Assembly (NCBI GenBank): GCA_002050365.1
Contig: MWYZ01000080.1
Span: forward strand, 1-64,000
Reading direction: 5' to 3'
Length of the DNA stretch: 64,000 nt
Source: Acidobacteria bacterium 28-1
Lineage (GTDB): Bacteria > Acidobacteriota > Blastocatellia > Pyrinomonadales > Pyrinomonadaceae
Part shown: in pieces, positions 32,490 through 42,380 of the stretch
Layout: the number at the start of each line of letters is the position of its first letter
How positions within the stretch are numbered: the first letter of the stretch is position 1
The notes under the pieces: generated by a model
Seen by the model: the letters and a program-made list of their open reading frames with translations, nothing else
What the model was told of the DNA's origin: nothing
Database searches by the model: none
Made by a program: the position numbers and the translations under genes

Positions 32490-33950
32490 CTAGCTTTGCA
32501 TCGAAGCGAGAAACTCCGAATTAGCTTTTGTTTTACTTAATCTTTCTAAAACAACTTCCATTTGTTCGACGGGCGAAAGCGGATTAAGCACGCGGCGCAT
32601 AACCCAAATCCGTGCTAGGTCTTCTTTGTTGATAAGCAATTCTTCTTTGCGCGTTCCGCTTCTCTGCAAATCAATTGACGGGAACAGGCGTTTGTCTGAA
32701 AGCCGTCGGTCGAGATGAATCTCCGAGTTACCGGTTCCTTTAAATTCTTCAAAGATAACGTCGTCCATCCGCGAGCCGGTATCAATCAAAGCCGTCGCAA
32801 TAATCGTCAGACTTCCGCCTTCTTCGATGTTACGAGCCGCGCCAAAAAATCGTTTCGGACGTTGCAAAGCGTTTGAATCAATACCACCCGACAGAATTTT
32901 TCCACTCGGCGGAACAACCGCGTTGTGCGCTCTTGCCAGACGAGTAATCGAATCAAGCAGAATAACGACATCGCGTTTGTGTTCAACCAGGCGTTTCGCT
33001 TTTTCGATGACCATATCGGCGACTTGCACGTGGCGCGTCGGCGGTTCGTCAAAGGTTGACGAAATAACTTCGCCTTTGACCGAGCGCTGCATATCGGTTA
33101 CTTCTTCGGGGCGTTCGTCAATTAGCAGAACAATCAAGGTTACTTCCGGATGATTCTCCGTCACCGAGTTGGCGATTGTCTGCAGCAGCATCGTTTTACC
33201 CGTGCGCGGCGGCGCGACGATAAGAGCGCGTTGTCCTTTTCCAATCGGCGTAACTAAATCAATCACCCGCGCCGAAATATGTTCGGCATCGGTTTCCATA
33301 TTTAGCTGCTCATCGGGGTAAAGCGGCGTGAGATTATCAAAGAAAATCTTTTCGCGCGAATGTTCAGGGGCTTCAAAGTTGATTGCTTCGACTTTTATCA
33401 GCGCGAAATAACGCTCGCCTTCTTTCGGCGGACGAATCTGACCGCTGACGGTATCGCCGGTGCGCAAATCAAATTTGCGAATCTGCGAAGGCGAGACGTA
33501 AATATCGTCCGGTCCCGGCAAATAGTTGTATTCGGGAGCGCGAAGAAATCCGAAGCCGTCGGGCAGCGTCTCCAAAACGCCCTCCGAAAATATCAAACCG
33601 CTTTTTTCGGTCTGCGCGGCGAGAAGTTTGAATATCAACTCCTGTTTACGCATTCCCGACGCGCCTTCAACGCCCATTTCCTTCGCAATATGCGTTAATT
33701 CGGAAATAGACATATCTTTTAATTCGGCTAAATCCAAAGTAACGCCGTCAACAGGCAAATCTGTTTTTTTGCCCCTTTCGTTATTTGCTTTATCCTTTTC
33801 GTTATTTGCGTTATTGGAAGTCTCAGCGGCATTGGAAGCTTCAGCGTTTTCAGAGGCGGGGATTTCCGCGTCTTCATTGGTTTTGTCAAAACCGTTTTCT
33901 TCGTATTTACCGACCCGACTTGTTCTAGTCCTTGTTGTTCTGGTTGCCAT
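32490..33950 (-). CDS. rho: transcription termination factor Rho
   Basis: 486 residues. An N-terminal acidic, Asn/Ala/Glu/Lys-rich insertion (about 20-70) precedes the Rho N-terminal helical domain ('[38 protein letters not shown]') and the cold-shock RNA domain ('[14 protein letters not shown]'). The RecA-like ATPase has Walker A '[15 protein letters not shown]', Walker B '[16 protein letters not shown]' and the Q/R loops. The N-terminal insert is a feature of Rho from high-complexity phyla. The gene has a ~230-base leader. Confidence 0.97.
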   Translation of the reverse strand: MATRTTRTRTSRVGKYEENGFDKTNEDAEIPASENAEASNAAETSNNANNEKDKANNERGKKTDLPVDGVTLDLAELKDMSISELTHIAKEMGVEGASGMRKQELIFKLLAAQTEKSGLIFSEGVLETLPDGFGFLRAPEYNYLPGPDDIYVSPSQIRKFDLRTGDTVSGQIRPPKEGERYFALIKVEAINFEAPEHSREKIFFDNLTPLYPDEQLNMETDAEHISARVIDLVTPIGKGQRALIVAPPRTGKTMLLQTIANSVTENHPEVTLIVLLIDERPEEVTDMQRSVKGEVISSTFDEPPTRHVQVADMVIEKAKRLVEHKRDVVILLDSITRLARAHNAVVPPSGKILSGGIDSNALQRPKRFFGAARNIEEGGSLTIIATALIDTGSRMDDVIFEEFKGTGNSEIHLDRRLSDKRLFPSIDLQRSGTRKEELLINKEDLARIWVMRRVLNPLSPVEQMEVVLERLSKTKANSEFLASMQS

Positions 33951-34096
33951 TTTTTTATCCGTTCGTTTTAGGAAGTTTTTTAGCAGTTTTCCAAGATTAA
34001 ATCTTTATGATAAACGACGCTAATTAATGCCTTTTGATAAAAGTTAGAAATGCTCGAATCTTGGAAATAATTGTATGGAATTCCGTTGTGATGCAA

Positions 34097-34122
34097 ATAT
34101 AAATTAATCCTTTTGGATTAAT
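34097..34122 (-). terminator. possible terminator between engB and rho
   Basis: On the minus strand ATTAATCC-AAAA-GGATTAAT is followed by TTATATTTG. It is a weak AT-rich stem in the 231-base gap. The rest of that gap is AT-rich rho leader without other features. Confidence 0.35.
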
Positions 34123-34181
34123 AAAACCCTTGAGTTAATTGGGAATAATTAATTATTACTATATTCACCCGAATAAATCAA

Positions 34182-34769
34182 CTAAAATTTATCTTTTTCC
34201 AAAGAATTTCCGATTTCCCGCCAAACTTCGTCTCTGCCTTTTCCCGTCAGCGCAGAATACGAAATAATTTTGCTTTCCGGCAGAGAATTTTCAATCTCCT
34301 GCAAACTCGTTTTTAACCGATTATTCGACAGTTTATCAGCCTTAGTTGCGACAATGAGATGGTTTTTTTGATGATAAACCAGCCATTCGTGAAGCTGCCG
34401 GTCGAGCGTCGTCGGAGCGTGGCGCGAATCTATGAGTTGAATTGACAAAACGAGTTCCTGCCGCTTTCCGAGATATTCTTCCGCCATTTTGCCCCAATCG
34501 GCACGCATCGTTTTCGACACTTTCGCGTAACCGTAGCCGGGTAAATCGGTAAAATAAAACGCTTCATTTATCAAAAAAAAATTTATGCTCTGCGTTCTGC
34601 CGGGTGTGTTTGATGTTCTGGCTAAGCCTTTGCGTTGCAAAAGCGAATTAAGAAGGCTCGATTTGCCGACATTTGAACGTCCGAGAAATGAAATTTCCGG
34701 CAAATCGTCCGTTGTCCAATGGCTCTCGTTAAACGCGCTTTTGATGAATTCGGCGGAAGTGATCTTCAT
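34182..34769 (-). CDS. engB: ribosome biogenesis GTPase YsxC/EngB
   Basis: 195 residues from ATG 34769; the track's start three codons earlier is a TTG. G motifs are G1 'LGRSNVGKSSLLNSLL', G2 'TSNTPGRTQSINFF', G3 'DLPGYGYAKV', G4 'VATKADKL' and G5 'SALTGKG'. The protein acts in 50S ribosomal subunit assembly. It is transcribed toward rho and is divergent from the DUF389-like gene. Confidence 0.95.
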   Translation of the reverse strand: MKITSAEFIKSAFNESHWTTDDLPEISFLGRSNVGKSSLLNSLLQRKGLARTSNTPGRTQSINFFLINEAFYFTDLPGYGYAKVSKTMRADWGKMAEEYLGKRQELVLSIQLIDSRHAPTTLDRQLHEWLVYHQKNHLIVATKADKLSNNRLKTSLQEIENSLPESKIISYSALTGKGRDEVWREIGNSLEKDKF

Positions 34770-34844
34770 TCGTTGCAAATCATTTTGTATAAACTCTATA
34801 ATTCTACAGCCAAAACTAAGTTTAACAATTCAGGGAGCAAATTT

Positions 34845-35760
34845 ATGCGTCTTGTAAAAATCTCTGCGCCAAAAGGAAAAGGCACAAATGTCGCGCAAGC
34901 AGCTTTTTCAGTCGGCATCGAACAAGTATTCTATTCAAACGGTTGAAACTCACCTCGCCGCCGGCGAACCGCAAACGAAAGACGTGGTCGACATTGAAAC
35001 TTCTACGCCGAAGGCAAAACATTTTATTGACGCGTTGCTGGCGGCTGATTTTTATAATTCCGAAGAATTCTCAATCGCCATTCGGCAACCGCGCTCAATT
35101 ATTTCCGGCGACAGTTTGCGCGAATTAACCGAACCTCTTGTTGTGCCGGCGACTGATATTTTTGAAGAACTCTGGCAGTTCAGCCATATCACCGTCGGCT
35201 TTGTCGGACGTAATTTCATTGCCGCTTGCCTTTTGGCTTACGGTTTAATCCACCAACAAATTCTTTTAATGATTGCCGGATTATTATTTCTCCAACTGCT
35301 GCCGATTCTGTTGGCAATCGGCTTCGGCGCGTGGACACGGACGTGGAAACTTGTCGGTCAAAGCGCGTCGGCATTCATCGTCGCTATTATTTTGTTGACT
35401 CTCGGCGGAGTTTCGGTTGCTGCTTTGACAAATCCGCCGCTAAAATATGACGAATTCAATTCAACGTTTGTCGGTTTTCTAATTTCGCTCGCCGTCGGCA
35501 TTGCGGCAGGTTTAGCAAATTCCGACGACGTTGGCAGGCGCGAATTTCTAGGACTCGCGGCAACCGCGCAAATCGCCATCATTCCCGTCTGGTTCGGAAT
35601 TTGTTTTGTCTTCGGTTTTCCGACGACAACCGGTCAAGATGAAATTACGACTCGCGCTCTTGGTTTCGGATTGAATATCCTGACGATCATCATCGCTTCG
35701 CTTGCAACCTATATTTTGCTCGGCGCGACAAATCGCCGTTTGCCGGACGATTCTCGTTAA
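34845..35760 (+). pseudogene. DUF389-like membrane protein with a probable frameshift near the start
   Basis: ATG 34845, preceded by CAGGGAG, opens MRLVKISAPKGKGTNVAQAAFSVGIEQV, the ferredoxin-like N-terminus usual for DUF389/TIGR00341 proteins, but this frame stops at 34946. The long frame (track ATG 34888) continues 'SIQTVETHLAAGEPQTKDVVDIETSTPKAKHFIDALL'. Removing one T at 34929-34930 joins them into a 304-residue protein. The rest has about six membrane segments and divergent DUF389-like character. Alternatively translation begins at 34888 (AAGGAAAAGG lies upstream) and the gene is intact but shorter. Function unknown. Confidence 0.6.
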
Positions 35761-35773
35761 ATATGCTTTTAGT

Positions 35774-35851
35774 AAATTTCGCCGAGTTTGTTCTCGTCAT
35801 TCGGTTACCGAGGGGTGAATTGATAGTGGAGGGGTGAAATCGGCGAAATTT
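35774..35851. repeat. inverted repeat in convergent gap
   Basis: AAATTTCGCCGA (35774-35785) is mirrored by TCGGCGAAATTT (35840-35851), with two direct GAGGGGTGAA copies inside and a further TTTCGCCGAAATT at ~35889. It lies between two converging genes and could act as a bidirectional stem. Confidence 0.5.
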
Positions 35852-35925
35852 TCAGATGTGGAAAGTAAATTCGCGGTTGCTATTTATTTTTCCGTTCGAA
35901 ATTTTCGCCGAAATTCACCTGCCAT

Positions 35926-36366
35926 TTAAGCATTTTTCGACATTTCTCTACTCGCTTCTATCCAACGTTTCATTGATTCGCGTGCTTTGGCAAGTTTTTC
36001 TTTCGCGTCCGGCTGACGCATAATCAATTTTTCGAGATTTCCCAAAATATTCGGATTGCCCATTGTTTCCCTTAACTCAGGCAAAAACGGTTCTATCTTA
36101 GAAAATACGACAAAGTGTTCGCCGTGCGCGTCCGTAAACATTTCCTCGTCAATCGCGCCATGATTGACGAACGAAGCTGCCATATCCCAGTAAGTAACTA
36201 CCATTCGATAATACGCCGATGTTTCCTTGTTCAAAATCGCTTGTATAATTTCTGCCGCGCTTTCAGGGAAAAAGGAAATCATCCAATTTCGCGCCTCGCG
36301 CATTGTGGCTTCGCGCCGTAAATCATACAGTTTTAGAATTAACTCAGCCGATTCTGCCTTGCTCAT
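35926..36366 (-). CDS. conserved hypothetical cytosolic protein
   Basis: 146 residues, all helical by eye, no signal peptide, with 'AILNKETSAYYRMVVTYWDMAASFVNHGAIDEEMFTDAHGEHFVVFSKIEPFLPELRE' as the best-ordered stretch. It resembles DUF4760-type proteins in the 'nhGaIdee' segment but the match is uncertain. It has an AAGGAGAAAAATT ribosome site. It is separated from glnE by a divergent region with degenerate repeat words (36440-36540, AACTTGAAACTTTGAACC...). Confidence 0.6.
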   Translation of the reverse strand: MSKAESAELILKLYDLRREATMREARNWMISFFPESAAEIIQAILNKETSAYYRMVVTYWDMAASFVNHGAIDEEMFTDAHGEHFVVFSKIEPFLPELRETMGNPNILGNLEKLIMRQPDAKEKLAKARESMKRWIEASREMSKNA

Positions 36367-36540
36367 AATTTTTCTCCTTAAGTGTTTTGATAAATTAAAT
36401 TGTTGCGGGAAATTGATTCAATTTGAAAAGTAGAATGAAACCGTTGCAAAGTCAAAGACGAGCTTAAAAGTTTCTGGTTACAAGTTAATGAACCACAACC
36501 GAACTTGAAACTTTGAACCGAAAACTTGAAACTTAATACG

Positions 36541-39306
36541 ATGTCTCTGCCCGAAAAAATCGAATCCTTCATCAAAAACCTGCCCGACGCGGAAGGCGCA
36601 CGGCGTTTCTATCAGCAGTTTGCGGAGAAGTTCCCCGCCGAAGAAAGAAAGCTCGCCAAAAACGAGGGTTTGCTCTCCGACGTTTTGACGCTGGCTGCTT
36701 TCAGCCCTTTATTGGCAATGACGATTCTGCAAAATCCAGGTTATATTTCTTGGCTCAATCGGCAGCGAATTTCGTCGAAAGTGCGCGGCAAAGATGAGAT
36801 TCTTGAATCGCTGGCGCGATTTGCACTGACCAATACAAATGTCGAAACAAATATTTTGCTGGCGCGTTTTCGCCGCCGCGAACTGCTTAGAATTTATCTG
36901 CGCGACATCCGCAATCTCGGCGCAATCGCCGAAATCACCGAAGAAATTTCCAATCTCGCCGACGCGATTTTAGAATACGCTCTGCGTTACGCTCGTCAAG
37001 AACTCGACAATCGTTACGGTTCGCCGCTTGAAACTGATAAAAAAACTCGTATCAAACAAGCCAGATTTTGTATCGTCGCACTGGGAAAACTCGGCTCAAA
37101 TGAATTAAATTACGCTTCGGATATTGATTTGCTTTTTCTCTATTCAAACGACGGCACAACCAGTGGACAAGGAACGCGCTGCGCAATTACTAACCGCGAG
37201 TATTTTGTAAAATTAGCGGAATTTGTCACGAAAATCGTCGGCGGTCAGACGGGCGAAGGCGCGGCATATCGCGTGGATTTGCGCTTGCGACCGCACGGGC
37301 GCGTCGGCGCGTTGGCAATTTCGTTTGATGAAGCAGTTAATTATTATAAAAAATCGGCGCAGAGTTGGGAACGCCAAGTCTTGATTCGCTCGCGTTCGAG
37401 CGCAGGCGCGGCGGAAGTTTTTCAAAAATTTTTCGAGCAGGTTGAATCGAGCGTTTTCTGGACGGATGAAACGGTGGAAAACGCCCTTTCCAACGTGCGT
37501 TTGTCGAAGGAAAAAATTAATCTCGAAAAGACTTCCGTCAAAAATTTCAACGTCAAATTGGGAACGGGCGGAATCCGCGAAATCGAGTTTATCGCGCAAG
37601 CCTTACAACTCGCTTTTGCGGGCAAAGACAAATGGCTTCGCGCCGCGCATACGCTGATAAGTTTGAGTCGTCTTGCCGATAGAAAACTTCTTTCAGAAGC
37701 CGAACTGACTGAACTTTTTGAGGCTTACGAATTTCTGCGGCGGCTCGAACACCGCTTGCAAATGGAAAACGGATTGCAGACCCAATTGCTTCCAAACGAC
37801 GCTGACAAGCGTTTTTTAATAGCGCGGCGAATGAACTGCGCGGATTTGGATGAATTTGAAAAAGCGCTTGAGCTTCACACTAAAAACGTCAATCTGATTT
37901 TCTCGCGCGTCTTTCAAGAGGGAGAATTTGAACAGTCGCAATCACGTCGAAACACAGAAAATACGCCGGCGGTTTTTTATCAAAACTTGCCGTCTGCTCA
38001 AAGCGGATTGAACACAATCTTTTCATCGCTGGAAAAATCAGATGCCGAAATTGATGTGAGCGATAAAACTTTAGAAACGCTTAAACTACTTTCGGAAACA
38101 TCGCCGCATTTTGCCGAAATGATTGCGTCGAATCCAAATTTGATAAGAAATTTGCCGACCTCAAAAGATGAATTAAACGAACAAAATTATCGAGAAATTT
38201 TTCTCTCCGCTGTCGGGCGAGAATCGAATTATAAAAACGAATTGGCGGTTTTGAGAAAAATTTGGTCGCGGTTTTTATTAGAAATTGTAGTCTTCGACAT
38301 TTTTGAAAAAATCCCGCGCCAAAAAGCCAAACGCCTGCAAACCAATTTAGCCGAAGCCAGCATTGAAACCGCGCTTTTTATCACTCGGCGCGAACTCGAA
38401 AGACGATTTTCGGTAGAAGTTGACGAATTCCCCTTCGCAGTTTTGGGATTAGGCAAGCTTGGCGGCGGCGGAATGGATTACGGCTCGGATTTAGATTTAA
38501 TTTTAATCTACGACGATGAAAAATCCGTTTTGGTAAAAGATTCGTCTCACACCGAATTTTACAGCCGCGCTGTCGAGATTTTCGTTACCGTACTTTCGAG
38601 CCTAACCCGCGACGGACATCTCTATCGCGTGGATTTACGCTTGCGTCCTGACGGCAAAAACGGTGCGACTTCCACAAGTAAAACGGCGTTTTTGAATTAT
38701 CTGGAAACGCGAGCGGCGATTTGGGAATGGCTCGCGTATGTCAAATTGCGCGGTGTGGCGGGTTGTTTGAAATTAGCAAAGGAAACGGAGTTTGCGGCAC
38801 GAAAAATTATTCACCAAAACGCTCAGCAATTGAAGATTCAAGATTTAGAATTCAAGACCTTAAGAGAAGAAATTTGGCGCATTAGGGAACGGCTCGAAAC
38901 GGAAAAAGCGGGTGGGCGAAGAGGTAAGGAGATTGACATAAAATTCGGCGCGGGCGGAATGCTTGACGTTTATTTCGCCGTCCGGTTTTTGCAATTACGC
39001 GCGAATGTTCCGGACGACGCGGAAACGCGGACGACTGATTTTATGCTCAAAAAACTTTTTGAAAGCGAATTTTTAGAAAAAGAACCGTTTGAAAATTTCT
39101 CAAACGGTTATGCATTTTTGAGCGAACTCGACCACAATTTGCGTTTAACCGTCGGGCGTTCAAGTCAGCTTCCGCTGGCTAATCAAACTGCTTTGCAAAC
39201 GATTGTTAAACGAATGAAACTCGAATCAATTAAAGATTTGCTCGAACAATTAACTTTCCATCGTCTGAACATTCGCGCAGCTTTTGAAGCGATTCTCAAA
39301 AGTTGA
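36541..39306 (+). CDS. glnE: glutamine synthetase adenylyltransferase/deadenylase
   Basis: 921 residues from ATG 36541; the track's TTG start lies in repeat words. Two nucleotidyltransferase cores are present: N-terminal 'ALGKLGSNELNYASDIDLLFLY' (deadenylylation) and C-terminal 'LGLGKLGGGGMDYGSDLDLILIYDD' (adenylylation), each followed by 'YRVDLRLRP' strands and a helical domain. It tunes glutamine synthetase in answer to PII and glutamine. Neither glnA nor glnB is in this window. A short insert, 'QQLKIQDLEFKTLREE', near the end looks like repeat-derived text but keeps frame. Confidence 0.96.
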   Translation: MSLPEKIESFIKNLPDAEGARRFYQQFAEKFPAEERKLAKNEGLLSDVLTLAAFSPLLAMTILQNPGYISWLNRQRISSKVRGKDEILESLARFALTNTNVETNILLARFRRRELLRIYLRDIRNLGAIAEITEEISNLADAILEYALRYARQELDNRYGSPLETDKKTRIKQARFCIVALGKLGSNELNYASDIDLLFLYSNDGTTSGQGTRCAITNREYFVKLAEFVTKIVGGQTGEGAAYRVDLRLRPHGRVGALAISFDEAVNYYKKSAQSWERQVLIRSRSSAGAAEVFQKFFEQVESSVFWTDETVENALSNVRLSKEKINLEKTSVKNFNVKLGTGGIREIEFIAQALQLAFAGKDKWLRAAHTLISLSRLADRKLLSEAELTELFEAYEFLRRLEHRLQMENGLQTQLLPNDADKRFLIARRMNCADLDEFEKALELHTKNVNLIFSRVFQEGEFEQSQSRRNTENTPAVFYQNLPSAQSGLNTIFSSLEKSDAEIDVSDKTLETLKLLSETSPHFAEMIASNPNLIRNLPTSKDELNEQNYREIFLSAVGRESNYKNELAVLRKIWSRFLLEIVVFDIFEKIPRQKAKRLQTNLAEASIETALFITRRELERRFSVEVDEFPFAVLGLGKLGGGGMDYGSDLDLILIYDDEKSVLVKDSSHTEFYSRAVEIFVTVLSSLTRDGHLYRVDLRLRPDGKNGATSTSKTAFLNYLETRAAIWEWLAYVKLRGVAGCLKLAKETEFAARKIIHQNAQQLKIQDLEFKTLREEIWRIRERLETEKAGGRRGKEIDIKFGAGGMLDVYFAVRFLQLRANVPDDAETRTTDFMLKKLFESEFLEKEPFENFSNGYAFLSELDHNLRLTVGRSSQLPLANQTALQTIVKRMKLESIKDLLEQLTFHRLNIRAAFEAILKS

Positions 39307-39410
39307 TTGTAACAGTTTTGAAAAGTGCGACAATGCCGAATTTGAGGGGAACTTTTTCCGCTTAAAATCATCTTTGTCTGTTTCATATCTTCATTTATAA
39401 GGAAAAACCA

Positions 39411-40106
39411 ATGAAATTATTTTCACTTTTTAGAGTTTTGTTAGTTTCGTTTGTTTTAGCGACGGTTTCTATCGCTTCGGCACAAGAATCAAATGAAAGC
39501 TCGATAGAAATTTTAACGAACGCCGACGTTGTTTTGATGTCAAAAACAAATCTTTCGAAAACGCTAATCATCAACAAAATTAAGGATTCAAAGGGCGCAT
39601 TCGATGTATCGGTGCAGGGTTTGGTCAATTTGAAAAACGCGGGCGTTGACGAAGAAATTATCGAAACGATGTTGGAAAAAAGCCGCCTTCTGCGGGAAAA
39701 AGTTTCCGTCGGCACAGCAACGCCGGGTTTTTCCGACAGTCAAACCGTCCTCGAATCCGTGCCGCCGATTGTGAAGAACCCCGCCGACGCGGTGCATTCC
39801 GCTAAAACCATCGCCATCGAAAAATCTTCGCTTAATCCTTCGCGGCAGGCTCTCGAAAAAGAACTATTGAAACGCAAGGATTGGCAGAAACTCAACTTAA
39901 ATATCGTGCGCTTTAAGGAAGCGGCGGATTTGCGTATCGAAATCGGGCGCGTGCCGCTCTCGCTCGTTACGCACCGTTACGTTTTCCGCATTTATGACAA
40001 CCGCAGCGGCACGGTGATTGTCGCGGGCGAGACGACATCGTGGGGTTCGCTGGCGAAAAATCTAGCGCGGCATATCTCGATTAAATTGGGCGACGCGGCT
40101 CAATAG
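39411..40106 (+). CDS. secreted protein with a small helical repeat domain, unknown function
   Basis: 231 residues with a signal peptide (to 'SIASAQ'). Residues ~34-95 form a domain, 'LTNADVVLMSKTNLSKTLIINKIKDSKGAFDVSVQGLVNLKNAGVDEEIIETML', shared with the next protein. A C-terminal part, 'LRIEIGRVPLSLVTHRYVFRIYDNRSGTVIVAGETTSWGS', looks like a beta fold. AAGGA lies before the start. Together with the following gene it forms a paralogous pair; function unknown. Confidence 0.72.
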   Translation: MKLFSLFRVLLVSFVLATVSIASAQESNESSIEILTNADVVLMSKTNLSKTLIINKIKDSKGAFDVSVQGLVNLKNAGVDEEIIETMLEKSRLLREKVSVGTATPGFSDSQTVLESVPPIVKNPADAVHSAKTIAIEKSSLNPSRQALEKELLKRKDWQKLNLNIVRFKEAADLRIEIGRVPLSLVTHRYVFRIYDNRSGTVIVAGETTSWGSLAKNLARHISIKLGDAAQ

Positions 40107-40245
40107 GATTTTCGGCAAAAAACTTCATCGCTTTGTCTTGTAAAATTTTGATTTAAGCGTTTAAATCAGCCAGATTTGAGAATTACAACTCTCTCCAATA
40201 AGTCGGAATAAGTATAAAATTTTAAGAAGTTTAGGAGTATCAAAA

Positions 40246-41121
40246 ATGAAAAATCTTCGGTTTTTACAATTTTTCTTGGTTGTCGCGTTTTGTTTAGGCG
40301 CGACTTTCGTCGCCGAAGCGCAAGACGAAACGATGACCAATGATGAAGTAATTTCCTTAACCAGCGCCGGTTTGAATAAATCGCTTATCGTTAATAAAAT
40401 CCGCACCTCGAAATCGAAATTCGACCTTTCGACCGATGCGTTGATTAGGCTGAAAAAAGCGGGCGTAGCTGACGATGTCGTCGCCGCGATGCTGGAAGCG
40501 AAAAGCGGAGCAACGACGGCTTCGAGCGTCGCGCCGGTCGGAACAGCCAGCGGCAATCCAAATGACCCGATGTCGCCGCACGATTTTGGAATTTATATGT
40601 TTGAAGAAAAAAACGGCGAAAAAACGATGACCCAGTTGATGCCAAATGTATCGGCGCAGAACCGCACGGGCGGTGGACTTACGGCGGCGATTACGCCGTT
40701 CGGTCTGGGTAAAACCAAAACCAAAGCGAACTTGCCGGGCATCACGGCGAAACTGCAAATCAAAGAAGCGCAGCCGGTTTTTTATTTCTACCTTGACACC
40801 AAAAGCGGCGGTTTGAATACTTCGAGCGGCATTCCTTCGACTCCGAACGAATTTACGCTGATTAAATTCAACGTCCGCAGCGACAACCGCGAAGTAACGA
40901 TTTCCAAGCAAAACGCTTACGGCGGCAAAGGCGGTCTTTCGGACGAATACGTCATTCCGTTCAACGCGGAAAATATGGGCAACGGCATTTTCAAGGTTAC
41001 GCCGACCGCTAGTTTAAAAAACGGTGAATACGGTTTTTATCTAATCAATTCGGGCGGCTCAAACACGAGCGCAGCGGTCGGCGCAAAATTTTTCGATTTC
41101 GGCGTGCGATTAACTCCGTAA
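40246..41121 (+). CDS. secreted paralogue sharing the helical domain, unknown function
   Basis: 291 residues with a signal peptide (to 'FVAEAQ') and a TAGGAG ribosome site. Residues ~30-85, 'MTNDEVISLTSAGLNKSLIVNKIRTSKSKFDLSTDALIRLKKAGVADDVVAAML', align throughout with the domain of the preceding gene. The C-terminal ~180 residues form an unrelated beta-rich domain ('ITAKLQIKEAQPVFYFYLDTKSGG', 'FGVRLTP'). Same strand, 139 bases apart, with its own terminator after it. Function unknown. Confidence 0.72.
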   Translation: MKNLRFLQFFLVVAFCLGATFVAEAQDETMTNDEVISLTSAGLNKSLIVNKIRTSKSKFDLSTDALIRLKKAGVADDVVAAMLEAKSGATTASSVAPVGTASGNPNDPMSPHDFGIYMFEEKNGEKTMTQLMPNVSAQNRTGGGLTAAITPFGLGKTKTKANLPGITAKLQIKEAQPVFYFYLDTKSGGLNTSSGIPSTPNEFTLIKFNVRSDNREVTISKQNAYGGKGGLSDEYVIPFNAENMGNGIFKVTPTASLKNGEYGFYLINSGGSNTSAAVGAKFFDFGVRLTP

Positions 41122-41143
41122 GTTTTCGAGCGAAATTAAATTT

Positions 41144-41183
41144 CAAGCGTCGCCTCATTTGGTTGAGCGACGCTTTTCTCTTT
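41144..41183 (+). terminator. rho-independent terminator after the 40246 gene
   Basis: AAGCGTCGC pairs with GCGACGCTT, with further CTCA/TTGAG pairing across a small bulge, followed by TTCTCTTT. Confidence 0.75.
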
Positions 41184-41255
41184 AAGAGTAATTGTTGCTA
41201 AAAATCAAAGCGACAAGTTATGCTAAAAGTGAATCTAACATTAGAATTTAGATTA

Positions 41256-42359
41256 ATGAAACCTTTCAAAATCAGAAACATCGAAATCAATCCGCCGCTC
41301 ATTCTCTCGCCAATGGCGGGCGTAACCGATTATTCGTTTCGCCGCCTGGCGAAAAGCTGCGGCGGAATCGGATTGACTGTTTCCGAATTTATTTCCGTCG
41401 AAGGTTTGACGCGCAACAATCCGAAGGCGAGAAGGCAGATGCGTTTTTGGGAAATGGAACGCCCGTTTGCCGTGCAGATTTTCGGCGGGCAATTTGAGCG
41501 AATGGCGTTGGCGGCGGAAATGGCGGAAGATGTCGGCGCGGATATTCTCGACATCAATTGCGGCTGCCCTGCGCCGAAAGTCGTTAAAAACGGTGGCGGT
41601 TCGGGGCTTTTAAAAGATTTGCCGCGTCTGGAGAAGATTCTCAAAGAAATAAAAAAAGTGATTACGATTCCGCTGACCTTAAAACTTCGCGCCGGTTACA
41701 CCGATTCGACGATTAATTGCATCGAAGTTGCAAAGATGGCGGAAGATTGCGGCGTGGAACATATTCAACTGCACGGGCGCACGAAGGAACAAGGTTATAA
41801 AGGTTTGGCGAATTGGGATTTGGTGCGCGAGATGAAAAAAGTTGTTTCGATTCCGGTTTCAGGCAGCGGCGATGTCGTCTCCATTGAAGGCGCGTTAAAG
41901 AAATGGCGTGAAACCAATTGTGACGGGATTTTAATCGGGCGCGGCGCGATGCAGAATCCTTGGATTTTTCGGCAAATCGAAGACGTTTTAGCCGGACGCG
42001 AGCCGTATCAGCCGACTTTGGAAGACAAACAAAAAGTCTTGCTCGAATACTTTGAAATGCTGCGCGAAGATATGCCGGAACTTCCCGCTATCGGCAAAAT
42101 GAAGCAACTTGCGGGGCAATTTACGAAAGGCTTAATCGGCGGTTCGCTGTTTCGTCAAACGCTTTATCATTCGCATTCGGTCGAGGAAATTCTCGACAAC
42201 ATCGGCGTTTATTTTGAGACATTAAACGCGGGCGAAATCTACGGCGACGGTTCGGTTGAAACCGCCGCGCCAGCAATTGATTCGTGCGACGGTTTTTCGG
42301 AAGAAAAATCCGAGTGTTTAGTTGAAGTCGGTTCTTGTGATGCGGCAATCGCCACTTAA
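41256..42359 (+). CDS. dus: tRNA-dihydrouridine synthase (DusB type)
   Basis: 367 residues from ATG 41256 (MKPFKIRNIEINPPLILSPM); the track ORF adds 12 unlikely residues. The FMN barrel has 'LSPMAGVTDYSFRRL', 'VQIFGGQFERMALAAEMAEDVGADILDINCGCPAPKVVKNGGGSGLL' with the catalytic Cys, then 'LKLRAGYTD', 'QLHGRTKEQGYKG', 'VSGSGDV' and 'GILIGRGAMQNPWIF'. It reduces uridines in the tRNA D-loop using NADPH. The C-terminal ~30 residues are acidic and extra. Confidence 0.94.
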   Translation: MKPFKIRNIEINPPLILSPMAGVTDYSFRRLAKSCGGIGLTVSEFISVEGLTRNNPKARRQMRFWEMERPFAVQIFGGQFERMALAAEMAEDVGADILDINCGCPAPKVVKNGGGSGLLKDLPRLEKILKEIKKVITIPLTLKLRAGYTDSTINCIEVAKMAEDCGVEHIQLHGRTKEQGYKGLANWDLVREMKKVVSIPVSGSGDVVSIEGALKKWRETNCDGILIGRGAMQNPWIFRQIEDVLAGREPYQPTLEDKQKVLLEYFEMLREDMPELPAIGKMKQLAGQFTKGLIGGSLFRQTLYHSHSVEEILDNIGVYFETLNAGEIYGDGSVETAAPAIDSCDGFSEEKSECLVEVGSCDAAIAT

Positions 42360-42380
42360 AATTTTTAGGAGATTAGTATT

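Noticed and set aside
36526-36540. TTG start of the track ORF for glnE
   Set aside because: ATG at 36541 begins the natural protein; the upstream codons are repeat words.
40357-40911. 184-codon minus-strand ORF
   Set aside because: Antisense to an exported protein with signal peptide, ribosome site and paralogue next door.
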